64,000 nt of DNA from the NCBI GenBank assembly GCA_028287505.1, contig JAQBPN010000028.1:53685-117684 (forward strand), written 5' to 3'. Below, piece by piece: positions 17,919-25,640 of this stretch (positions are counted from its first letter, which is position 1; every line of letters starts with the position of its first letter). A program made the position numbers and the translations under genes. The notes beneath the pieces were generated by a model. The model made no database searches, was not told the origin of the DNA, and saw only the letters and a program-made list of their open reading frames with translations. The stretch comes from Fibrobacterota bacterium (GTDB lineage: Bacteria; Fibrobacterota; Fibrobacteria; UBA11236).

Positions 17919-18488
17919 ATGAATCTGCAATATCTGAACTGGAAAATCTATTTCGAAAATCCCGCCGAGGCCGAGCCCGACGAATGGTTCAAGGTGTTCA
18001 GCACCTGGATCCCGGACGCTCCGGAAATCTTCATCGACGTGGCGGACTACAAACACGTGCCGGACGGCCCCGTGACCCTGTTGGTGGGCCATTACGTGAA
18101 CTATTCCCTGGACGCCACCGGCCGCAGCCTGGGACTGCTCTACGATTACAAGCATCCGATGGATGGCAGCGACGAGGAAAAGATCCGCGCCAGTCTGCAG
18201 GGCATCCTCCGCGTGGCCAAGCGCCTGGAAGAGGACGCCGGATTCACCCACAAGCCCAAGTTCAAAGCCGGGTCCCTCCGCTTCATCGTCAACAGCCGAG
18301 CCGCCGCCCCCAATACCCCCCAGACCCTGGAAGCCGTGAAGCCGGACCTGATCAAGGTCCTGGCGAAAGCCTTCGGTGAAGGCGGGTTCGACTTGGAGCA
18401 TCTCACGGATCCGCGCCAACGCTTCTCCGTGCAGGTAACCGCCAAGGGAAGCCCTGTCCTGGCCGAAGTCCTCAAGCGCCTGGGCTGA
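17919..18488 (+). CDS. uncharacterised protein coupled to the siroheme reductase
   Basis: 189-residue soluble, mostly acidic protein with no signal peptide or membrane span. It starts with an aromatic strand (LQYLNWKIYFENP) and has several well-defined secondary-structure blocks. It lies 34 bases after the reductase on the same strand, implying one transcript. It could be an assembly, electron-delivery or regulatory partner of the reductase, but no cysteine motif or cofactor motif is visible, so an electron carrier role is unlikely. I do not recognise the family. Confidence 0.7.
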   Translation: MNLQYLNWKIYFENPAEAEPDEWFKVFSTWIPDAPEIFIDVADYKHVPDGPVTLLVGHYVNYSLDATGRSLGLLYDYKHPMDGSDEEKIRASLQGILRVAKRLEEDAGFTHKPKFKAGSLRFIVNSRAAAPNTPQTLEAVKPDLIKVLAKAFGEGGFDLEHLTDPRQRFSVQVTAKGSPVLAEVLKRLG

Positions 18489-18558
18489 TCCGGCGCCCGG
18501 TCCGGGCGTAGCGGATATTCCCTGGTCGGGCGTCATTGGCTGTCAGGAGACCGCCGCC

Positions 18559-18933
18559 ATGACCCAGATCCAAGCTTCCCTTTCGCTGCTTATCATCGCC
18601 CTGTCGGCCCAATCGGGCTTTTCCGATCCTGCCGGGGCGCCCGTTCCCGCCTCCCAGCCCTCCCTCATTTCCGACTATCCCGGCAAACCGGTGCCTATCA
18701 TGCTCTCTCCCTTCGCCCTGCCGGCCGTTCCAATCGCTCCGGCGGCGCAGTCTGCCTCCCATGGCTCCTTGGCCATGCCGGACCTGGAAAGCGAGGGCCA
18801 TAGGCATATCCGCGTGGCCGCGGAATCCGCCGCCAAGGTGGTCGGGACTCTTGCCTACGCGGGGTGCATTCTGGAAAACCCGCTGAGCATCATGGCCTGC
18901 CCGCAAGCCGGCCCTTCCGCTTCCAGGTACTGA
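18559..18933 (+). CDS. small secreted protein, unknown function
   Basis: 124 residues. An N-terminal hydrophobic segment (LSLLIIALSAQSGFS) looks like a Sec signal. The rest is Pro/Ala-rich and probably disordered, with two cysteines near the C-terminus (YAGCILENP and MACPQ). GGAGA lies about 8 bases before the ATG. Followed two bases later by a second small exported protein, suggesting a pair. No family recognised. Confidence 0.55.
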   Translation: MTQIQASLSLLIIALSAQSGFSDPAGAPVPASQPSLISDYPGKPVPIMLSPFALPAVPIAPAAQSASHGSLAMPDLESEGHRHIRVAAESAAKVVGTLAYAGCILENPLSIMACPQAGPSASRY

Positions 18934-18935
18934 CC

Positions 18936-19217
18936 ATGCCCGGCGTCCTCCGCGCCCTGCTCTTGATCGCCCTGCTCCTGTTTTGCGCCCGGCACGCCCG
19001 GGCCCAGGACACCCTGCCGGCGGTTCCCGCTCCGCGCATCGCGGATCCGAATGTCCCCGATCCCGGCGGGCCCGGAAATGGTCCCCGCCTGCCGGAAAAC
19101 GAGGACGGCGATGCCGACCGCGACATCGGGAACAAGCTGGAATGGATCGGGAAAGTGCTGGAAGGATTGGCGAATCTGCTCGGAGGCTCCGGGCAAGTGG
19201 GGGTATCCCGCCGCTGA
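18936..19217 (+). CDS. small secreted Pro/Gly/Asp-rich protein
   Basis: 93 residues. A clear signal peptide (LLLIALLLFCARHARA, cleavage after ARA) is followed by a short Pro/Asp/Gly-rich stretch and an amphipathic C-terminal helix (LEWIGKVLEGLANLLGG). The open frame extends upstream to 18864 but the signal peptide fixes ATG 18936, two bases after the preceding stop. The helix could insert in or lie on a membrane. No homologue recognised. Confidence 0.55.
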   Translation: MPGVLRALLLIALLLFCARHARAQDTLPAVPAPRIADPNVPDPGGPGNGPRLPENEDGDADRDIGNKLEWIGKVLEGLANLLGGSGQVGVSRR

Positions 19218-19265
19218 AAGGCGCCGAAACCGGAAAGTCGGCTTCGGCTGCCGGACGTGCCGGGG

Positions 19266-21032
19266 CTAGAACAAGGAGATGCGGCGCGAGAAGACGCCTT
19301 GTGCCGTCTCCACCTTCACCAGATATACGCCCGACTTGAGTCCCGCGGATCCTTCCAGCGTGCCGAAGCGGTATTCCGCCCCTTCGCCGCCCACCGCATT
19401 GTATACGCGATGCCCGGAAAGATCGAACAGGCTGAATTCATGCCGGCCCTTTTCACCCACCATCAGGGCGGTCTCGGACAACCATATTTTCTGGTAGGCG
19501 CCCGGCTTGGGCGAGTCCGCGATTTCCACCGGGACCTTGCAGGATCCCTTGTAGGTGACGCGCATGGCGCCCGGGTTGATGGCCTGATCGTAGTAGCCGT
19601 CGTAGTTCAGGATGTACAGCGCGCCGTCCTTGCCGTACATGGACATGACGTGGTTGCGGATATGGAAACCGCTGAAGATGCCGTTGTCCACCTTGAGGGT
19701 GTTGACGACCTTGAGCGTGTTGGTATCCACCGTCACCGCCCACATGCCTCCCTGGAACCCGGCGATAAGCCACTTGTTGTCAAACTGGGGCGGGAACTTC
19801 ACGTCCGAATTCAGGCTGGGGTCGAAATGGTAGATGGGCCCGCCGATGGCGATGTTCGTCAGGTTGTTGATGGCGCCCGGAACCGCGGGAGGCAGCTCCA
19901 CCACGCCGCTGTTGAGGGGAGAGTTGTTTTTGGGCGCCGCCACGGTCTTGTCATGGTTGCAGGTCTTGATGTTGTCGTTGTGGAAATAAGGGTAACCTGT
20001 GAAGACGGGGTGGCTGGTGATGTTGAATTCATCGTTGACGTTGGAATAGTTGACCGTGCCCCAGGCCAGCCAGCGCTTGATGGGATGCAGGCCGATGGAG
20101 AAGTTGCTGCGCTCGCCCTTCACGTAGACTTCCGGCAATACCTTCTTGGGGTCCCGGTACTGGGTGGCCAGATCGGCGCGGCCCATTTTCTCGAATTGGT
20201 CCGCCCAGTATTCCCCGAAATTCCCCCGCGGTATGGAATAGCCCTTGTCCGAACTGTCGGGATGGATGCGCCAGAAGCCGCCCCGCAGGCTGGCCGTGTT
20301 CGAGGGGCCCCATTCCGCGCTGTTGGTGCTGTCCGTCTTGGAGAGCACGCTGTTGCCGGCGTCGCAGGCCGTCGGATCCAGATCGGGGCTGTTGTTGCCC
20401 ACCCCGCCCCAGAGATCGCCATAGGCGTCGAACATCATGGGGCCGCCGCTGTGCCAGGAATCCGATTTGCTCCCGATGATGTTGATGAGGATCTTCTCCG
20501 TGGCCATGTCCAGGGTGTTGTCCGCCTTGACGGTGATGCGGGTGAGGCGGAGCTGCCGGTTCTGGCCGAGCAATTGGTTGGGGGAATACCAGAGGTAGAT
20601 CCAACGGTTCTTTTCGTAGTCGGGATGGAAGACCACGCCGAACAGGGCATTGTCGGCTTTGCCCCAGACATTGATCTTGCCCATGAGGGTGACTTTTTTG
20701 GCCGCTCCATCATAGAATTTCACGCTGCCCAGGCGTTCCACGAAGATGATGTTGGTATGATCGTAGACGCCGGCTTTGTTGATCACCTGCACGTCCATGC
20801 GGGTGGGCTCGGAAATGGTTCCATCGCCCGCGGCGCCGGCGTCGCCTTTGCGGTTGAACAGTTCCGTCATCTGGAAATCGGTGGCCTGCAAGGCCGCGCA
20901 GCCGTCATGGGTCAACTGGGCCATGGCGGGCCCGGCCGCGAGGATAGCCAGGGTGGACACCGATAGCGAGAGCGCCCTGAAAGCGGTCAGTGGATTAGTG
21001 GACTTCAAGGCTCGATCTGGACTGCGTAACAT
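19266..21032 (-). CDS. secreted PQQ-dependent glucose/sorbosone dehydrogenase-like propeller with sorting-type tail
   Basis: 588-residue exported protein. A signal peptide (SVSTLAILAAGPAMA) precedes a six-bladed propeller of the GSDH/sorbosone-dehydrogenase type: NIIFVERLGSVKFYDG, then ADNALFGVVFHPDYEKN, then a WHSGGPMMFDAYGDLW block. Such proteins oxidise sugars or alcohols with PQQ, but many environmental relatives are only propeller binders. The C-terminal ~75 residues (WLSETALMVGEKGRHEFSLF ... SGVYLVKVETA) look like a T9SS/FlgD-like tail. I chose ATG 21032 because GGGGGGAA precedes it and it keeps a normal signal peptide; upstream codons to 21083 are also open. Divergent from the cohesin-like gene. 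Confidence 0.8.
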   Translation of the reverse strand: MLRSPDRALKSTNPLTAFRALSLSVSTLAILAAGPAMAQLTHDGCAALQATDFQMTELFNRKGDAGAAGDGTISEPTRMDVQVINKAGVYDHTNIIFVERLGSVKFYDGAAKKVTLMGKINVWGKADNALFGVVFHPDYEKNRWIYLWYSPNQLLGQNRQLRLTRITVKADNTLDMATEKILINIIGSKSDSWHSGGPMMFDAYGDLWGGVGNNSPDLDPTACDAGNSVLSKTDSTNSAEWGPSNTASLRGGFWRIHPDSSDKGYSIPRGNFGEYWADQFEKMGRADLATQYRDPKKVLPEVYVKGERSNFSIGLHPIKRWLAWGTVNYSNVNDEFNITSHPVFTGYPYFHNDNIKTCNHDKTVAAPKNNSPLNSGVVELPPAVPGAINNLTNIAIGGPIYHFDPSLNSDVKFPPQFDNKWLIAGFQGGMWAVTVDTNTLKVVNTLKVDNGIFSGFHIRNHVMSMYGKDGALYILNYDGYYDQAINPGAMRVTYKGSCKVPVEIADSPKPGAYQKIWLSETALMVGEKGRHEFSLFDLSGHRVYNAVGGEGAEYRFGTLEGSAGLKSGVYLVKVETAQGVFSRRISLF

Positions 21033-21358
21033 TTTGGGTTCCCCCCGGCATGGAAATCGGCCCATTCTCCGGACCTCATTCACAGAATACGGGAAAACAG
21101 GGCCCTTCGCCCATAGGGGAAAGGTGGGAATGACTTCCCTGGTGCCTTGGGTGATTCGGTATTTCTTAAATCCGGCCGGCCCGGAACCGGCCTGGAAATT
21201 GCTTTTTCCTTTGACCCACGGGGTGAAACCATGCTTTTTCTCAAAAATCCAAACGCCGCGGGAGAAATCGACGTCAGATTATCCACAGCGCATCAATCAT
21301 TGACCGGCAACATCCTATCCGGGTCCGACCCGACCGCCGGTATTTCCAGGGAGGCTTT
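21033..21358. other. divergent intergenic region
   Basis: About 325 bases between the secreted propeller gene (left, minus strand) and the cohesin-like gene (right). It must hold both promoters. I see no confident -35/-10 pair and no long repeat. GGAGG at the right edge is the ribosome site of the cohesin-like gene. Confidence 0.45.
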
Positions 21359-22111
21359 ATGCAAGTAGGCTGGGCAGGCTTGCTGACGTTGGCGACATTG
21401 ATCACGCAGGGGCATCCCATGGATGTCGACGTGAATTTTTCCGAGCAGAGCGGGGCGGCGCATATCCGCGTTTTCCATGTGCCGGCCAAAGAGCCGCTGG
21501 GCGCGGTGAAGCTGCGCTTGACGCTGCGGCCGGAGGCGGGCCTGGAAGCGGTGACCACCCTGGAACCCGCCGCGGGCCCCTGGTCCCAATTCATGCCCCA
21601 AACCGTCCGGTCCGGCAATACCCTGACCCTGTGGGCCATGGCGCCCAATATCGGGGAAAGCCGCGACTCCTCCGCCAAGCTTGTTTTCGATGTGAACCTG
21701 GTCTTGGCCGCGACCAAGCCCATGGCCGTGGCGGCGGATCTGATCGACAGTATCGTGGTGGAAGAGGCCTGGACGCCCTTCGGACGGAAAACCGTGTTGG
21801 GAAAGAACCTGACCACCGGACTGCGTTCCGCTCCCCGCGCCCTTGCGCCCACGCTCGTCGAACGCATCCGCGGTTCCTCCCGGTCCTTGAATTTCAGCCT
21901 GGGGAAGACCCAGCGCGTGCGCGTTTATGTTTCCGATTTCCGGGGACGGCGCATGGCGGACATTCTGGACAAGAAGCTCACCCCCGGCATGCATGAAATC
22001 ACCTGGGACGGAAAAGCGGACGGAGGCAATCCATTGCCCGCGGGAACCTATTTTCTGCGGTTGGAGGCCGGCACCTATGCTTATGACCGGAAACTGGAGG
22101 TGGCGAAATGA
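21359..22111 (+). CDS. exported cohesin-like / FlgD-Ig-like protein
   Basis: 250 residues. A short hydrophobic start (VGWAGLLTLATLI) is followed by a beta-sandwich that reads like a cohesin-type fold (about 22-118: hydrophobic strand LGAVKLRLTLRPEAGLEAV and a closing SAKLVFDVNLVLA). The C-terminal domain (about 175-250) has the FlgD Ig-like hallmark: MHEITWDGKADGGN followed by LPAGTYFLRLEAG. Start is ATG 21359 with GGAGG close upstream. The stop overlaps the next start by four bases (ATGA), so it is coupled to a dockerin-containing protein. A cohesin/dockerin interaction is an inference; the FlgD-like end could equally be a sorting tail. Confidence 0.62.
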   Translation: MQVGWAGLLTLATLITQGHPMDVDVNFSEQSGAAHIRVFHVPAKEPLGAVKLRLTLRPEAGLEAVTTLEPAAGPWSQFMPQTVRSGNTLTLWAMAPNIGESRDSSAKLVFDVNLVLAATKPMAVAADLIDSIVVEEAWTPFGRKTVLGKNLTTGLRSAPRALAPTLVERIRGSSRSLNFSLGKTQRVRVYVSDFRGRRMADILDKKLTPGMHEITWDGKADGGNPLPAGTYFLRLEAGTYAYDRKLEVAK

Positions 22112-24486
22112 ACCGGATCACAGCGGCTTTTTCCGCGCTGTCCTTTTCCGCCTTGACCCTCTCGACCCTCTGCGCATACTCCGCCATGGCCGCGGGCACG
22201 GACCTGAACGGCGACAAGCTGGTGGATGCCCAGGACGCCCAGGCTTTTCTGAACGGCGTCGCCGCGGGCGCGCCCCCGGCATCCCTCGACCTGGACGGGG
22301 ACGGAACGGTCGGCCTTTCGGACGCCCTGTTGTACGGCCGGTGGATCAACGGGCTGTATGAAAAACCGTCCGCCGGACTTTCCACCCTGTATTTCCGGAA
22401 TCCCGCCGACACCGCCGCATTCGCGGGGTATCAGGCGAACAAGAAGGCCATGGCGTCCTGGGGTCTGTCGGATCTGAAGCAAAATTATCCTTCGACTCCA
22501 AGCGCCGCGCCCAATTATGCCCCCGGCCAGGTGCAATATGAAAGCGAAGTCGGAAACGGAATGGCCAAATGGGCATCGCCGGCCTGGGACCGCAATGCGT
22601 TCCTGACCCAGGTCCGCTTGCAAGGGGCCGCGGTTTCCAAGGACGTCAAGTTCCCCAATTATTTCCAGGCGTTGGACAAAATCCACGCGGCCGATCTGCC
22701 GCTGTTGGTGACCACGGATGCCGTGCTCCATTCCATCTACCTCAGCTATGACAACATTCTGATGGAGCTGGAGGAAAATCTGTTCTCTCCGTCCCTGGAA
22801 AGGATCCTGCTGGCTTCCCACGAGTATGCCCGGGTAAACTACGGAGGGGATCAGAATGGTCAGGACGTGGAGGAAATGCTTGCGACCGCGCTGTACCTGC
22901 TCAACCGTTCCCGCAACGACGTGGAAAAGACCGACGCGGTCACGTCCCGCCTGGCCTCCATCGACGGGCTGGCGATGCAGACGGTCAACCTGTACGGCCA
23001 GGATACCGCCGTCGATTTCTCCCAATTCAAACCGCGCGGGCATTACACCAGGACTCCCAAGCTCTCGGCCTATTTCCAGGCCATGATGTGGCTCTCGCGG
23101 GCGGACCTGGCCTTCGATCTGCGGGCCCAGGGAAAAGGTCCGGCCAACCCGGCCTTGACACGCATGAAGAAGGACGCCTTGACCCTGTGGGATTGCGTGG
23201 TCAATTCCGGTTCCTATCCCGCCTGGCTGGAAATCAACCGCTACGTGGAATACCTGGTGGGCAACAGCGACGGCCTCAATATGAAGGGCATGGGCGCCGT
23301 GGCCCAGAACCTGGGCATCCGCAGCCTTCCGGATTTCCTGAAGACCTTTCCGGAAGCCCGCTTCGATTCCGTCATGGTCGCGGGCCGGTTCGGCGCGCAG
23401 GCCATTCTCTCCCAGTCCAAGGAATACGGTCCCGGCGGCGCCGCCGATCTCGATCTTTCCCCCATCTGCAATTTCATGCCCCAGCGTTTCATTCTGGATT
23501 CATACACCTTTTCGCAGACGGTATTCCCCCTGACGGAAGAATTGATGCCGTCCTCCCAGTACATCGCATTCGCATTGGGGGACAACTCCGCCTTGCAGGA
23601 CCTGCCGACGGCGAAAGGCGCCAAGGTCTACGGCGTCCTGGGGGCCCAGCGCGCCCTCTACGACGGCATCAGCGCCGAAGGCTGGCAATCCAACATGTAC
23701 ACGTCCTGGCTTGGGTTCCTGAGAAAGCTCAACCCGGCCGAAGGCAACACCAAGGTTGCGCCTGCGTTCCGGACCGGAATCTGGCGCAAGAAGATGCGCA
23801 ACACCCAGCTGACTTCCTGGGCCCAGTTGCGCCACAACACCATTCTCTATGCAAAGCAATCCTATACCGGGGGTACTTCGTGTTCCTTCCCCAAGGCGTA
23901 CGTGGAACCGTACCCGGAATTCTTCGACGCGGTAGCGGCCTACGCCCGCATGGGCGCAATCACTTTCAAGACCGGCCGCCCCGCCGTGTCCGCCTACTTC
24001 GCGGATCTGGAGGAGATAGCCCTGAAGCTGCGGGACGTGGCGCTTCGGTCCGCCCAAGGCCAGGGCCCCACGGATGCGCAAGGTGCTTGGCTGACGACGG
24101 CGCTTACCTCCTCCTTGCCCCCCATCGTGATGTGCGGTTCCATCAGGATGTATGACGGATGGTATATGCACCTGATGTACAAGCCCAAGTCGGATCTGGA
24201 GCACAGCACGGACTTCACCATTGCGGACGTGCATACTCATCCCAAGGATGAAGTGGCCCCGGACATGGTCTTGCATGAGGCTTCGGGGGAAATCAATCTG
24301 GCCGCGGTGGCGGTGCAGGAGGATTCCTGCGTGACGATGTACGTGGGTCCCGTGGGTTCTTTCTACGAAGTGAACCATGTGGGCGACCTGAAGCGGTATA
24401 CCGACGAGGAATGGACCACGGCCATCGTGCAGAAGGATGCCATCGTGACGCGCCCCGCCTGGACCGCGCCCTTCCTGGGTCCTTGA
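22108..24486 (+). CDS. secreted DUF3160 protein with N-terminal dockerin-like calcium motifs
   Basis: 792-residue exported protein. The signal peptide is followed by two calcium-loop repeats, DLNGDKLVDAQDAQAFL and DLDGDGTVGLSDALLY (about residues 32-77). This is the dockerin type I pattern of two D-x-N/D-x-D-G loops 20-30 residues apart. The remaining ~700 residues match the DUF3160 family (conserved LLVTTDAVLHSIYLSYDNIL and the C-terminal DVHTHPKDE ... VGPVGSFYEV region). DUF3160 function is unknown; proteins are large and secreted. The dockerin would attach it to a cohesin partner, most simply the coupled upstream gene. The ATGA overlap supports co-expression. Converges with the epimerase gene. 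Confidence 0.8.
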   Translation: MNRITAAFSALSFSALTLSTLCAYSAMAAGTDLNGDKLVDAQDAQAFLNGVAAGAPPASLDLDGDGTVGLSDALLYGRWINGLYEKPSAGLSTLYFRNPADTAAFAGYQANKKAMASWGLSDLKQNYPSTPSAAPNYAPGQVQYESEVGNGMAKWASPAWDRNAFLTQVRLQGAAVSKDVKFPNYFQALDKIHAADLPLLVTTDAVLHSIYLSYDNILMELEENLFSPSLERILLASHEYARVNYGGDQNGQDVEEMLATALYLLNRSRNDVEKTDAVTSRLASIDGLAMQTVNLYGQDTAVDFSQFKPRGHYTRTPKLSAYFQAMMWLSRADLAFDLRAQGKGPANPALTRMKKDALTLWDCVVNSGSYPAWLEINRYVEYLVGNSDGLNMKGMGAVAQNLGIRSLPDFLKTFPEARFDSVMVAGRFGAQAILSQSKEYGPGGAADLDLSPICNFMPQRFILDSYTFSQTVFPLTEELMPSSQYIAFALGDNSALQDLPTAKGAKVYGVLGAQRALYDGISAEGWQSNMYTSWLGFLRKLNPAEGNTKVAPAFRTGIWRKKMRNTQLTSWAQLRHNTILYAKQSYTGGTSCSFPKAYVEPYPEFFDAVAAYARMGAITFKTGRPAVSAYFADLEEIALKLRDVALRSAQGQGPTDAQGAWLTTALTSSLPPIVMCGSIRMYDGWYMHLMYKPKSDLEHSTDFTIADVHTHPKDEVAPDMVLHEASGEINLAAVAVQEDSCVTMYVGPVGSFYEVNHVGDLKRYTDEEWTTAIVQKDAIVTRPAWTAPFLGP

Positions 24487-24499
24487 GGTTGGCGAAGGG

Positions 24500-25639
24500 T
24501 TAAGGGTCGGCCTGGAAATACCGCAAGACGGCTTCCACGATGCGGGGGGCCGCCTTCCCGTCCCCGTAGGGGTTGGAGGCGTTGCCCAGCTTGCGTCTTT
24601 CCCCTTCGTCGTCCAGTAACAGGCGCGCTTCCCGCACGATGTCCTCGCGGCGCGTCCCCACCAGGCGCACCGTACCGGCTTCCACCGCCTCGGGACGCTC
24701 GGTCTCGTTGCGGAGCACCAGCACCGGCACTCCCAAGGTGGGCGCCTCTTCCTGCACGCCGCCGGAGTCGGTCAGGATGAGATGGGCCTTGGACATCATC
24801 CGCACGAAATCGAAATAATCCATGGGGGCCGCCAGGCGGATGTTGGGGACGGTCCCGAGGATTTCCCGCGCCGGTTTCTGGACGTTGGGATTCAGGTGCA
24901 CGGGATAGACCACTTCCACGTCCGGGTAGGCCAGGGCGATTTCCCGGATGGCGGAGAAAATCCGCTCCATGGGCTCGCCGAAGCTTTCCCGCCTATGCAC
25001 GGTGATCAGGACCATGCGTTTTCCCTTGAGATCCAGATCGGGAAGGGGAAAGGGATGGTCCATGCCGGCCGCGAGCAGGAGGGTATCGATGCCGGTGTTG
25101 CCGGTGACATGCAGCGTCTTTTCCGGCACGCCTTCGCGCAACAGATTTTCTTTGTTGCCCAGGGTCGGGCAGAAGTTCAGGTCCGCGCAGCAGGTGATGA
25201 GGCGGCGGTTGATCTCCTCGGGAAAGGGAAAATATTTGTCGTTGGTGCGCAGGCCCGCTTCCACGTGCCCCACGGGAATCTTTCCGTAGAAAGCGGAGAG
25301 CGCCCCCAGGAAGGCCGTGGTGGTGTCGCCCTGGACCAGCAGCATGTCCGGACGGTCCTTCAGGAAGACCTGCTCGAAGGCGGCGATGGCCTTGCTGCTG
25401 AGCCGATACAGGCTCTGGTCGGGTTCCATCAGGTCCATTTCATGATCGACGCGGATACGGAAGCGCTCCAGGATCTGGGCCAGCATCTGCTTGTGTTGCC
25501 CGGTGGAGACCACCAGGGTGGACAGTTCCGGGCGGGCTTGCAGGGCCCGGATCACGGGGACCATCTTGATTGCCTCGGGACGGGTGCCGAACACGACGGC
25601 GACCAGGGGTTTTTTCGATTCCATTTTCCTCGGCTCCAT
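24500..25639 (-). CDS. wecB: UDP-N-acetylglucosamine 2-epimerase (non-hydrolysing)
   Basis: About 379 residues, the normal size of WecB/MnaA. It interconverts UDP-GlcNAc and UDP-ManNAc in the cytoplasm. Visible hallmarks are VVFGTRPEAIKMVPVI, VQGDTTTAFLGALSAFY, GHVEAGLRTNDKYFPFPEEINR and the C-terminal LTDSGGVQEEAPTLGVPVLV with RNETERPE. It is the last gene of a minus-strand run starting at the giant lipoprotein; only one base separates it from the FG-GAP gene's stop. This suggests it supplies an amino-sugar precursor to that exopolysaccharide system. The initiation codon could be 25639 or the ATG at 25624, which has AGGA very close. Confidence 0.93.
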   Translation of the reverse strand: MEPRKMESKKPLVAVVFGTRPEAIKMVPVIRALQARPELSTLVVSTGQHKQMLAQILERFRIRVDHEMDLMEPDQSLYRLSSKAIAAFEQVFLKDRPDMLLVQGDTTTAFLGALSAFYGKIPVGHVEAGLRTNDKYFPFPEEINRRLITCCADLNFCPTLGNKENLLREGVPEKTLHVTGNTGIDTLLLAAGMDHPFPLPDLDLKGKRMVLITVHRRESFGEPMERIFSAIREIALAYPDVEVVYPVHLNPNVQKPAREILGTVPNIRLAAPMDYFDFVRMMSKAHLILTDSGGVQEEAPTLGVPVLVLRNETERPEAVEAGTVRLVGTRREDIVREARLLLDDEGERRKLGNASNPYGDGKAAPRIVEAVLRYFQADP

Positions 25640-25640
25640 G

